Origin: Jacaranda mimosifolia | Taxonomy: Eukaryota > Streptophyta > Magnoliopsida > Lamiales > Bignoniaceae | Direction of reading: 5' to 3' | Assembly (NCBI GenBank): GCA_018894105.1 | Contig: CM032117.1 | Location: 51,990,503-52,054,502, forward strand | DNA: 64,000 bases | Shown here: positions 32,812 through 44,380 of the stretch, one piece after another | Position numbering within the stretch: position 1 is the stretch's first letter | How the letters are laid out: every line of letters starts with the position of its first letter | The notes under the pieces: generated by a model | Databases searched by the model: none | The model's input: only the letters and a program-made list of their open reading frames with translations | Told to the model about the DNA's origin: nothing | Program-made: the position numbers and the translations under genes

Positions 32812-35432
32812 TCAACACTGTGGTCTGTGGGTCGTCATCTCCATCTCCATTTTCTTTAGTCTCTCTGGAACTTCTGACTGCTGTGGCTTGGATGAGGCTG
32901 ATGTATGAAGTATGAACTTATCAAGGTTCGGCATTCCCTTTTCGTCCACCACCAACTCATCAAATTGAGTATCTTGGAGCATTATCATTCGAAGTAGAGG
33001 AAAAGTGTCCCCTCCAGAGAAATCCAGCTTCTGTGCTGTACATTTCTTCAGTTTGATGATCTCTAATCTTGAGAGCCCTTTAAGTGATTCCAAGGGATTC
33101 TCCTCCTCTGTAATATTAATCCCTCCAAGAGTGATCTTTGCAAGTTTCTGTGGAAAATTAATCGAGCATTTCATATTTATATCGAAGAATAAGTGGAGCG
33201 TCACAAGATTTTGATAACGAGACAAGTCCATCTTCAGGTGCTGGCTTGTGCTGCTTCTGAAATCTGCCCGTAACTTTAAGTACTCTAGCTTTGGTAATAC
33301 TGTTGTGGTATCAGAGAGGGCCTCCAACGCTCGTTCTCTGCGCCAACTATTTTCAGCCTTTTCAAAGTTGAAGAGTTTCTCCAATGAGCCGTGCGCTAAA
33401 TAGTACCCATATTGATATTTAAAATCTAGAGTTTCGAGATTCTGTAAATCCACCTCAACTCCATCCTCTGGTTTTCTGACTATGGAGTAACCGCAGGCGT
33501 GAGTTGTGTTCACCATGATTACACCGGTAAGGAATAAATGCTTCAAGTTCTTCATCTTGAGAATATTTTCAGGAACTTCCCTTGTTCTCATCTCCAGAGT
33601 CTCTAATCTTTTAAGCCTCTGAATGCTGGAGGGAATTCTAATGAATTCACCCATCACCTTAAGGCAGATCAAGCCGCTCAAGTTGGCAATCTCGTTAGGG
33701 AGATTGATTACTGAATACGCAACTTCTATAATCAGAAGCCGCAATAATCTCAAGTCTGAGGCATTTCCTTTAACGAGCATAAGGAGATTATTATCTTCCT
33801 TAAAACAGAAAAATGCACTGAGTTTTTCAGCAACTTGGGAGTTTTGGACAGTCTGGAGTTGAGCTGGAGGGATAGGTGATGATTCTATGCGGTCTTGATT
33901 TTAGGCTACTCCAAATACACAAGAAGTTAGTATCCTTAGCCTCTTCAACGCAAAGATTGTGCAGAAGATGGTGAATACGGACACTTACAACCCTCCCATC
34001 AGATCTTATCTGAAAGATTTGTACTAAATTCCTGGCAACTAGCTTATCTATGTAGGCTTCCACAATATCGTCGAGCTTTCTGGACTCATCAACTTGGAAA
34101 ATTAATTTCTCAGCTACCCACATGTGGATCAATTCAGAGAGAAAAATCTCATGGTTCTCTGCGAAGATCCCAAAGTAAAGAAAGAAATGCTTTAACTCTG
34201 TGGGTAAATCCTTGTAACTCAAAGACAAGATCATAAAACGGTCGTCCTGATCAGTGCGTTCGCTCATTCTTTCAAGTACTTCATCCCAAGCAGATTTACG
34301 TCTTTCCCTAAGCCGCAACATGCCCGCCACAAGGACAATGGCCAATGGCCAACCACCGCATTTTGTCACTATCTTATCGCCGATGTATTTCAACACCGGC
34401 GGGAGGGCTTCTCCAGATGTGGACAGAATCATATCATAGAAGAGTTCCTTCCCATCTCTTTCACTTATAAAATCCCAGTGAACAAGAGAGTCCTGAGCAC
34501 CTGCGACGTACTTACCAATATCAGTTTTTCGAGAAGTAACAATTATTCTGCTACCGTTTTCTGAATCTGTCAGGACATCTCTCAAGAGCTCCCATGTTTT
34601 CTTATCCTGAACATCGTCCAGAAAGATTAAGCACTTCTTCTCCTGGAGCAACAAATACAGGTTGTTTTGCATGTTTTGCTGCATCTTGAACCCGGACAGG
34701 CCTACTTGTTTCACTATGTCGAATAAAAGCTCTGTGAATACTGGCTCCTGCGGGATATACACTATTGCACAAGTCTGGAACCGATTTTTCACTTCCTGAT
34801 AAATTTTCTTGGCAACGGTCGTCTTACCTTCACCCGCTGGCCCAACAACTGATATTACTCTGCAGTCTGCACACCTTCTTTTCGCTAAGCATGTCATCCT
34901 TTAATTTTTGCAAAGGTTTTGCATGACCAAAAATCTTCTTAGGCTCACAAGTGCGCGGAAACAACTTCCTGCTACTCCTCATATTCGTCTCTACGCTGGG
35001 TCCTGCATCAGCAACGGCAGTAATGCTGCAGCCAGTCCTGGAAGCTTCAAGCTCTGCTGCTCTTTTCTTAATCTTTTCGATTTCCAGGGCGAATTTACTG
35101 GCTGCTTCACCATAACACACGGTACAAGAAGCATGCATGAGAGTAAGAAATGGCCCCCGCTTGATGTTTTGAGATTCACTTTCTGTAAGATAAGTATCAA
35201 GAATATCCTCCACATCTTGGGCAAGATTTCTGGTACCGTTGATCCAGTTAGCCACTTGAGGACTCCTGGCTTTTTTGAATTCAGCGTCTTTTAGGTCGGA
35301 CTGGAGGGTACTCATCTGGTTTTCGATCCACTGAATGTTCTCTTGTGAACTGGACATTTGATTCCCCACTAAGAGGAGATTTCTTCCAGCGATAGCTTTG
35401 TTGATCACTGCTGCAACCACAGCTTCAGCCAT
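32812..35432 (-). pseudogene. CC-NBS-LRR (NLR) resistance-type gene with two frameshifts
   Basis: Minus strand, single exon, about 870 codons in length. The chosen start (35432, 'MAEAVVAAVINKA') is the normal N-terminus of Rx-type coiled-coil domains; an upstream in-frame ATG at 35504 precedes a non-family leader. Motifs in order: 'DVEDILDTYL' (EDVID-like), P-loop GPAGEGKTT (about residue 197), kinase-2 LIFLDDV, GSRIIVTSR, GGWPLAIV, 'FLYFGIFAENHEI' and 'IHHLLHNL' in the MHD position, then an LRR domain from 33780 to the stop. Extra single bases at about 34874 (GG) and 33899-33902 (AAAA on the minus strand) put CC, NB-ARC and LRR in three frames; omitting one base at each rejoins them. No GT-AG intron explains either. 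NLRs sense pathogen effectors in the cell. Decay or assembly error are both possible. Confidence 0.88.
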
Positions 35433-37060
35433 GATCTTGTGCAACAATTTGATTTCTGTATGAGAATTGAGAATCAACAGTCTACTCCAAATAAAAAAAG
35501 TCATTGGTCATAACTAATGAATTATATTTTGTCAATGAATGGATTCTACCATTGAGTTTACGTAGTGAAAGTATATACTGCTTATAATCAAGAACTCCAA
35601 ACATACTCAATTTCACACTACAATATTAATTTCCATATGCATGAAAAATTGAGTATGATAAGTTAAAAGTGTTGTAATACTTCCACTTTCTATAATCCTT
35701 TTACCAAACTTTAAAATTTTAATGCTATGAAAGAGATTTTGTTCAATGATTATTTCAATTCACAAAAAAGTTGGAAAATAAATTGAGTGAAACAGTGTTT
35801 TTCAGGCTGGCGGCGGGACTAGAAACACTCTGAAGAAGCCACCGTGTTTGAGGGGCTATTTGTTTGGAGAGCAGTTGCTCCACTCCCCAAGATTTTGTAT
35901 TTTTATTTTAATTTAATTATATTTTATCTTTCATTCCACTTTATTTATATGTAATTCTTGTATTTGATTATTTATAAAAAAATTTAATATATTGTGAAAT
36001 AAAAAATAATTTTAGGTAAATTTACATATAGATAAAATTATCTATTTTTTATTGGATACAAGATAGTAACTCATTATCAATGATTACGAGTGATGGGTAA
36101 CCCACAGGTACTGGTATTTTTATTTTTTTTATACTTGAAGGTAAATTAATATATATATATTTTAATTTACATAATATTATTCAAATATTGCTTAAATACA
36201 ACTAATAAAAAAGGCTACAAATTATAAATATTACATTGAACAAGTATTTAAAGAATGTCAAGTATTTTAGTTTGAAAAGTACAACTCAAATGTTTAAACA
36301 TCTATCGATTTTAAGTTATATTACATTTCAAAGTTCAAATTTAAATCCTATTATATGTTAAAAGTTTTTTGAATTGAAAATTTAAATTCCAATTAAACAT
36401 TGTTGTTATCATAGAAAAATGTGTTATATCCTCCAAATTATTTGTGAAAATTAGAGAAAACAATTAACATATATATATATTTATATATATTGTTGTTTAC
36501 GGATTACCCTTGGATTGGGTAAAAAAGTAGTAGGTAATTAAGTGGTGGGTAAAATTATCCTCATTTTATTGCATGGAGAAAATGGGGCCTATTATTTGCA
36601 ATTTTTTGGGTACCAGCAGTATGGGTATTTTTTGCCAGGCTTAAATAACAAGGTGCAATACTCTTTTCTTCCCTTATTTCACTTTTCTGATTGAAATAAA
36701 TCTACATAGTAGTCTTTATGAAGTAAACAAGACCTGCATTTGGGGTGTGAAAATATACTATTTTGTAGTAATACTATTATTTTCCTACTGACGTTCAAAG
36801 CCATGTTTTCAATGAGATGATTAATCTAAAGATCGGATAATCTGTTCATTTTTATATGCCCTATCAAGTTGACATGGAATGAATTAAGGGTAGGAATAAA
36901 TCAAGATTATATTTAATAGGACAAATAAGAATAACACACTTAGGGCGTAATTGTCTAACAATTTAAATTAAATGATATTTTAAAAATGAAAAGATATAAT
37001 GGTCAATTCTCATAGACTACAAATCAATTGGAGTACCAATAACAAAGTTTGGAGTGCAAA
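35433..37060. other. Upstream region of the NLR gene and AT-rich spacer
   Basis: No gene is seen. The phrases GGGTAACCCACAGGTACTGG (36095) and, roughly inverted, GGGTACCAGCAGTATGGG (36608) could be ends of an old 0.55-kb element. (AT)n runs occur at 36150 and 36468. Confidence 0.45.
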
Positions 37061-37404
37061 TAACAATACCCATTCTAAAATATTCAAAAGAATAAGATTC
37101 TAACCCTACTCTACCCTATCTAACCTGAAACTCATTGGGTATAGTTTATTGGATTTATATTTTTAATGTATAGACTAAATTTCTCAATATATACTAAAAA
37201 TATTTTTTGGCATATGATATAATTTTTTTTTAGTGTTTAATTTAATTTAGTTATTTTTTATTTTTCTTTATTAATAAAATTTTTATAAACAAAGTTTATC
37301 ATTATTAAAATTAATCTTAAACAATTTTTACTAGCAATATTTATTCCACTGCTAATTTTATTGATGAAAACTGTTTAGATGTTACTGTTGCTATTCCAAT
37401 TATC

Positions 37405-37439
<35 letters not shown>

Positions 37440-37760
37440 TGCTATTTTACTATATTAACTTTGTTAATTTATTAATTTAGCTTAATTCTGAATGAGGAAA
37501 CTATTTAGTTGTTATTGTTCATTCACATATTTGTAATTTTTATATAAAAAAAGTTTAATACTAATATAGATTATATGTCAGTATAAATAATTTTTAAGTT
37601 AATAGATTAAATTTAAGTGTAAGATAATGAGTAATTTTTGGATATGAGTGTATAGGTAATTTATGGGTGTAGATCTTACCTATACTCATCACATTATCTT
37701 TAATAAATATGAGTATGAGTATAACTTTTTAGACTAGAGTAGGATAACACTCTACTTATT
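37061..37760 (+). repeat. MITE-like repeat, left inverted copy
   Basis: It shares phrases, in inverse orientation, with 39390-39690 plus 42778-43210: AATGTATAGACTAAATTT, CTACTCTACCCTATC, and the GGTGTAGATCTTACCTATAC...TTATCTTTAATAA block. It contains a (GAAAA)n run at 37412-37439 and no coding frame. Confidence 0.6.
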
Positions 37761-38262
37761 GATAGACTTATTCAATGTCTTCTTCCTCATTCCAGAAACC
37801 CTAAATGCAATCCAAAATTTTGAGAGCTATACTTGGTTTTAAGTCATTTCTCGAACATGATATATCATGGAAAAATAAACCCTTGAGTTAGAGGTGGCAA
37901 AAGAGGTTAGAGTTTATAAATTGAACCCAACCCGCACGATTTGATATTAGGACATTGAGCCTTAAAATTTTAGAAAAAAGTTTTGATTTTTATTAGGTTT
38001 TTGGTTCAATATAGTAAATCTAAAATTGATCTAGCCAAAAAAAAAAAAAAAAAAAAAAAATTAAAATTTTTTTTTGAATTAATGATAAAAAAATCTATAT
38101 TATTTCGACTTACTTATTTGTCAAAGTCTTCTTTTAAATTATTTATAATATTACAATTGAAATAAACATTTTAAATTTGAATATGTTAATAATCAGTTGC
38201 CTAACATTCTTTTAAAATATAAGTTTTAGTGTATGAAAAATATCTTGAAGTCACAAGAATGG
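37761..38262. other. AT-rich spacer with an A-run
   Basis: No gene is seen. A run of more than 20 A lies at about 38037-38060. Confidence 0.5.
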
Positions 38263-38751
38263 AGGGTAGTCAATGGATTGAATTTTAATTCAAATTTGAT
38301 CCGAATTTTAGAATTTTTAATCGATTAAAATATTCGATAGATTAGATCCGATAATAAATATCTGTAATTTGAAATAAGTGGATCGATTATTAAATTAAAC
38401 AGTCTGGTCCGTTAAAGATTCGAATTCAAACTTTAATAAATTTTTATTAAATTAATACTCTTATATATAATATTAATAAAGATTTTAATATATGGTAAAA
38501 AATTGTTAAAAATTCAAATATGATGTAAAATTACTTTGTAAATGCAATATATTTATATAATCAAAAAGAAAAAAAATATGAAATCAGGTCGAATTTTTTT
38601 AACGGATTTTGAATATATATCAAATTTGGATGTAATACTAACTAACAAAGATCCTATAGAATTATAGGTTGGATTCGGATATGAATTTTGATAATTAAAT
38701 TTGGATTCGGATAGAACTAATCCGATGTAAATCCAATCCATTGACAACCTA
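38263..38751. mobile_element. hAT-like MITE
   Basis: The left end AGGGTAGTCAATGGATTG and inverse right end AGGTTGTCAATGGATTGG are near-perfect terminal inverted repeats of a type seen in plant hAT MITEs. Inner phrases such as GGATTCGGATA and its inverse recur. It is non-coding; an 8-bp target duplication is not evident. Confidence 0.6.
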
Positions 38752-39389
38752 ATTACATGTGCTAATAATAAGATTGACATGCAGTATCTACAAAGTATTG
38801 AAAAATTAATATAAATTAACAAATTTCGGATTAAAAATTTCATAAGCACTAACCGATGCGATAATTATGCAATTTTTTTTTTTTTTAAGTTTTTGATTTG
38901 TTAAGAAAGAAGTACTATTCATTATCAATTTAATTCTAACACAATTTCATATTATGAAAAAAATTAATAAAATAAGTATATAACTCAATAATTTTTTTAG
39001 TTATATTGTACAATTATATATTGAGTAAGGTGTAAAAGGCATATTGATATTACTATTGTCTTTTAAATTATTTTTCTTTTTAAATAAGTAAAATGAATAA
39101 AATTTTTGGCTTTGAACCATTTTAGACTCAATGAAGCCTACTTCAACCAATCCATCTAAATTCATGTTGAAACCCAACCCAATCATTGCCATCCATTTGA
39201 GGAATAACTAACATGCATGTAAGCATTATACATAGATCAATATTTAAATGAAGTCTTGGCTGTGGTTTTAAATTTATCCTATATCCGATGTATATCACCG
39301 TAAAACTTAATATATCACTTTTACCATTTATATGAATTTAAGTTTGTTAATGGGTAGACCGGACATTTTACAGTGGCATATCGAAAAAA
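38752..39389. other. AT-rich spacer
   Basis: No gene is seen; homopolymer-rich sequence with a T-run at 38873-38886. Confidence 0.5.
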
Positions 39390-42300
39390 AAAGAGGTATG
39401 GTATTACTTTACCCAAACTCAAAAATTATACTCAAAACTTATGCTCAAACCTATACCTATACTTATTAAAGATAATTAATAGGTCTAGATAAGGTCTATA
39501 CCCTTAAATTACCCGCCTATATAAAAAATTATTCATTACTCTATATATATACTCAAATTTAACCTATTAACCTAAAAATTATCTATATTGAAATTAAATG
39601 TATATTAATTATAAAAATTTTATATTTTAATTTTTATGTAATAGCTAGTATATCTTTTTAACTATTTTTATATATTTTCTTTAGTATATTTGTAACACCC
39701 CAATTTTTGTAATATCCGTTTAAGTTGATTGAAATTGAATTAATTAAAGTTCAGGAAGAAATATTGAGAATTGAGGGATTTAATTATAAATAAGAAAAGG
39801 ACTTAATTGTTTAAAATTGTAAAGTTTAGGGGGTCATGTAAGAGGAGTAAAAGCTTGAGGACTTTAAAACAAATCAGTTTGGACCTAATTGACTGAAATT
39901 AAGAATGTTAGGGGGTCAATGTGTGAGAAATAGAAGTTGGAGGACTTAATTGAAGTCCAGGGACTAAACTGAAGGCGGTCTAAAAGTTTTGGGATAGAAT
40001 TGAAAGATTTTAAAATATGTTTATATATATAGGATTAAGGACAATTTTTTAGTAAATTATGAAAAATCGCCCAAATCTTATCCCGGTGGTGAATCGCTGG
40101 AGAACGGCTGTGAAGCCTGAAGCTAAATCGAAAGAAAGATTTCTCTCGTCGCTGCGAACAACACCATACCAAAAATACTTAGAAACACTAGCTAAATTAC
40201 CGGGAAATTGAAGCTTGACGGTGGGCGGCGATGGGTGGTGGCAGTTCCGCCGCTTCTGGCGGTGGGAAATGGTTGGGTTTTGGTGCAAAATGGTCACGGG
40301 TTCATGGGCAAGGTGGAGGTGGTGTTAATTTGGGATCTTGGTTAGCGGTGATGGCGGAATTAAGAGTGGTGGTGGACGGCGGCGAGGCTAGGGTTACAAG
40401 GAGGTTTTTGGCCAGATTGGGCGGTGAAACGGTGGTGGTTGTAAAATTGGTTGGGGCATTTTGCTCTTGGAATCGAGACGCACTTGATGGTGGTGGCAGT
40501 ATCCACCTCCAGTGGTGGCGCATGACGATGACGATTGGACAGTTTATGCAGAATTTAATTCCGAACTTGTGTGGGCTATTCCTGGCTTGAGATTGGATCT
40601 CGATTCGATCCAATTTTGGTAAATTTCATATCGAATATTAATTCAATTGATTTTTACAATTTCGATCAAATGTTCATCGAATCGGGAGTATCAAATTGTA
40701 ATTTGATTCGAGGTAATAACGTAATGTTGTAAGTGTTAAGAATTAATTATATGATCTAAGCTTAGTAGGCCAAGAAATATTAACTTAAATCTATATCCCT
40801 GGGCTTGATAATATGGCATGTTATTTTGTGAAGAGCGATTAAGTTAAATTAAAGGATCAAGTTATGTAAATGTTAGAACAAGAATGAATGTTCCAACTTG
40901 GACCGAATCGACTCTTAAAACCTAACTGGTTTAGGAACCTGGACCACTATTACTTGACTATAAAATAAGTGGAGTGGTAAATGGGGTTTATTGGGGGTAA
41001 TTAGAGGATTGAGTTGACTTGAGCACCTGAAGTCATTAAGATGGTTAAGACAATAAAGCGAGATTGAATGGGCTCGAGTAAGTAAAATCTTGTAATACTG
41101 AAGTATCATGTAGTTGGAGGATTAAAGCCACGTAAGATAAGATATAATTGAATTCGAGTGTCAGAATAACTTTAAGTTTGATAAAGATATTAACTATATT
41201 TATAGTTAAGATTTGGAAGGGTTGACAGAATGATAACTTGAGTCATCTTATGACAGTACTTGGTTTGACTAGGAAGCCAGAACTTGAGTGACTATACGAT
41301 TAAGAATTCCTTTGCATTTTCCAGGTGAGTTATATTAGCTTTCATTGTTGGGGAAAGAACATATATAATTGCTATTACATCCTTATTGTTTGATCCTAAT
41401 TGTGCTAAAACTCAATCGATGCTGGTTGTTTATTCTATAATACTCACCGATCATTGATTCTAGTGATACTCTTGATAGTTCACTTTGTTCCTTTCTCGTG
41501 ATCCCTGAATTACACCTACTTGAGTTTCGAGTGTGTAAATGAGTTTTGAGAAAATAAATTGTTTATGAAACTAGTACTCCACATTGCCCCTTCTCACTGA
41601 GCACTTTTGTTGATATTGATTTATAGCACTTCAATTGAAATTGGTGATTGTGTTGAGGAAGCTGAAAATGATTTCGAAATATCGCCATGTTGTCTTGAAA
41701 ACTAGCTTGGTGCTGAATTTGTTTGTATGATAGTTAACATGGCGACCTGATATGTTGTTTGAGATGCTGTTGGACATTGTTATCCGTCATAGCCATGACT
41801 GTTTGAGCATCCGAATTTTGGCTGTCATGGCGTAGTGACGTGTTATATGAAATGCTGTTGGGCACTGATTACTGGTTACTGATACTGTACTAATTACTAA
41901 TACCCTTGGAGGTGGGCCTTGGGATTAGCTTGGGATGGACTGGGTGGAACGGACCGACGGCGACCGATCTCCTGCTGATGCCCTACTAATTACATCTGGC
42001 TCCGTAGTCAACTGGAGGTAGCTGGCTATAGGGGGGATGAGGAATGTAGCTAGCCATGCCTACTGGTTATAGTATATTATTCGAACCGATCACTCGTGAC
42101 AGGAGGAATAAGGGTTTTTATGTTTTTGAAAGTGGAGTGACAAGGTGGGAGAACCACCAACAGTTGAACAGTGAAAATATTTTGTTGAACTATATTTAGT
42201 TTATACGATATGCCTAACACTTATACTTTGAATCTCAAGTATTTGACTAGAACCTATTGGATGTTCAAATGGCATATCGACCCCCCTTTCTAATCATAGT

Positions 42301-43210
42301 TGAGGCTTAAACTTTTGTGAGAGACTGTGAATTTGTGAAGTCTCATCACTAGTATGGGATGGTGGTGAGATGGATCATCATAAATCTTGACTAAAATCTT
42401 CTATCACAACTTCTAAGAATTATTTACGCTTCTACTTGCCTCTTATGTAATAGTTGTGAAATTATCATTCTATTGTTATTGTTAAACTAGCTTGCTAAGT
42501 CATTCGGACTTGCGTTGTTTTATTGTTTCTTCCGTTCTTTACCCAAAATAAGATCGAGTAATGAAGATAGACTACCCCAGGCGACACATGAAACAATGAG
42601 GGTGATAGAAGTGCATACTTCGATTCAGACTATAACATTCGATGAAGGTCGTTGTAGAAATTAATTATTTTTGGGATTTTTGAGAAACGTATTTTCTGTT
42701 GTAAAGAAAACATGTGGTATTGTTTGAGTGGCACCTCAACCGGAAGTAGGCGCCCCCAGTCGGGGCGTTACAATATTATATGAAATAACACTATTAAATA
42801 AGAAAGGGAAGAATAAAATTAAAAGAGAAAAAAGAAGTAACATACTTAGAGAAAATAATAGAAATAAAAAATATAATACGGAGGAAAGGAGAGGAAAAAA
42901 AAAAATTTTACTTTTGATTTTTAGTATACCCAAAATCAATTGTAAACATTAACTAAATTAAATTAAATGTAAAAAATATTTTTTTGTACTGTATATCAGA
43001 TAATTTTTTAGTATATATTGATAAATTAGTCTATACATTAAATGCATAAGCCTAATAAACTAGACCTCATGGGACTTGGGATAGAGGATATGGTAGAGTT
43101 AAAGTCTTATTATTTTGGATATTTTAGGGTAGGGTAGAATATAGAGTATTTTGTTTGAATATTTTAAGGTATAGGTGTAGATAAAGTAATATCCTACTCA
43201 CTGACAGATC
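39390..43210 (-). repeat. MITE-like repeat, right copy, split by a solo LTR
   Basis: Outer ends GGTATGGTATTACTTTACCC (39394) and, inverted, GAGTAGGATATTACTTTATC (to about 43205) are imperfect terminal inverted repeats. Excluding the LTR at 39691-42772, the element is about 0.74 kb. It is related to 37061-37760 in inverse orientation. Confidence 0.6.
39691..42772 (+). mobile_element. Solo LTR, 3.08 kb (long-LTR family, copy 1)
   Basis: It begins TGTAACACCCCAATT and ends GGGGCGTTACA, with a perfect 5-bp target duplication ATATT on each side (39686-39690 and 42773-42777). There are no internal retrotransposon genes, so a single LTR remains after recombination. Inside are an ATATATATAG promoter-like run near 40022, a G/C-rich block with GGTGGTGG phrases (40210-40520, source of spurious glycine-rich frames), and a CTAAGTCATTCGGACTT phrase near 42495. 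All these correspond in position to features of the LTRs at 58.3-60.25 kb and 60.77-63.88 kb. Lineage is not certain; the LTR length would suit a Gypsy element such as the Tekay/Del group. Confidence 0.85.
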
Positions 43211-43718
43211 TATATAAAACATGCATAATTATGTAAAAGCAAAAGTTAAAGACATAATATGAAATATATGACAGTAAAAATCATGAAGTAATGTGTGTAC
43301 CATATAAAGATTTACAGTTAAAAATAAACTAGACGTTCATAGATAGGTCGCACGCATAATGACTTGAAATGAAGTAATTTAATACATGAAGAGCGGCAAA
43401 TAACTTCAATACAATCATTTATAGCTCTAGTGCCAACGATTGAACTAAAACAAGTCCACCCAATGTAAGATCAAGAAATTTTCAAATTTAACCTTCTTAC
43501 GTTCGTTGATATATAGGCTTTTTCTTCTTCTTATTATGTGGTTCACTTCTTTCTGAAATCAATCACAAATGGAGGGAGTTCATAGGTAAATGCTCTTTAT
43601 TGATTTGCAAATTTTCCAAGAAAAAACATACAAAAAAGAAAAAAACATCATCATTTTCACATTCGCAAGCCTTCTAATTTGGATGAAATAAAAGATGATT
43701 CTTTGAGATAGTTACTAT
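43211..43718. other. Intergenic sequence
   Basis: No gene is recognised. The region is A/T-rich with mixed composition and no obvious repeat. Confidence 0.5.
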
Positions 43719-44364
43719 TGTGGAGAATTGTGTGATTTGTGTTAAAATATAAAATAAAGTAAAACAATTCACATGATCATAATTTTATAAAATAATAATT
43801 AAGAAAGTAATCAACCAAACTGCATAAATAATGAGGAAATTGGAGCTGGATCAATGGAGAGTCACGACACTTGTCGTTGTCCTAAAGCCATGATTGCCTC
43901 CCTTCATGCGGGTATTAGTGGCTGACCATGACTCCAAGATAAAACCCATTAGCTCTCAGCGGTGTCTCATCCCATGTGCATGACCACGAGAAGACTAGGA
44001 ACCAGTCCATAGTCACGTTGCCAAAAACACAAAAGCTTGTGGGGAGTGTATAAAATAAAACAATCTAAACTCACACCAACTCTTTATGCCAAAGAAAGAT
44101 TATGACCACTTTATATAATAGTAAAAGTTTGACCATTTAGAAAGGATTAATGGGCCACTAAAAGCATCATAAAACCACCATAAATTCAAGTATAATTAGG
44201 CCCAATAATAAAGTGGTCAAACATATTAAATAAAATAATATTGAGGCCATAAATATGAAATGAATAAAACACATAGGCACATTAGTTGTCATGTTAAGAC
44301 ATATGATAAAATGATTTGTTGGAAATAAAATAAATTGAAGAAATTTTAAAACTTATTTCCAATA
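43719..44364 (-). repeat. 3' LTR of the LARD-like element
   Basis: It pairs with 47300-47945; differences are about 14 single bases, mostly transitions. Its outer end has CCAATA where the other copy has CCAACA. Confidence 0.85.
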
Positions 44365-44380
44365 ATCCCCCACAAGATTT
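44365..44380 (-). promoter_or_regulatory. Polypurine tract of the LARD-like element
   Basis: On the minus strand this reads AATCTTGTGGGGGAT directly before the LTR, as expected for the plus-strand primer. Confidence 0.6.

Noticed and set aside
33827..34897. NB-ARC part as a separate short gene starting at its own ATG
   Set aside because: The CC and LRR parts follow in adjacent frames with one-base offsets, so a frameshifted single gene is simpler.
36085..36640. Possible 0.55-kb inverted-repeat element
   Set aside because: The inverted phrases (GGTACTGG / GGTACCAGC) are short and no target duplication was found; mentioned only in the spacer entry.
40231..40613. Glycine/valine-rich ORF of 119 codons and its antisense proline-rich partner
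   Set aside because: It lies in the G/C-rich part of a solo LTR with GGTGG repeats; composition alone keeps the frame open.
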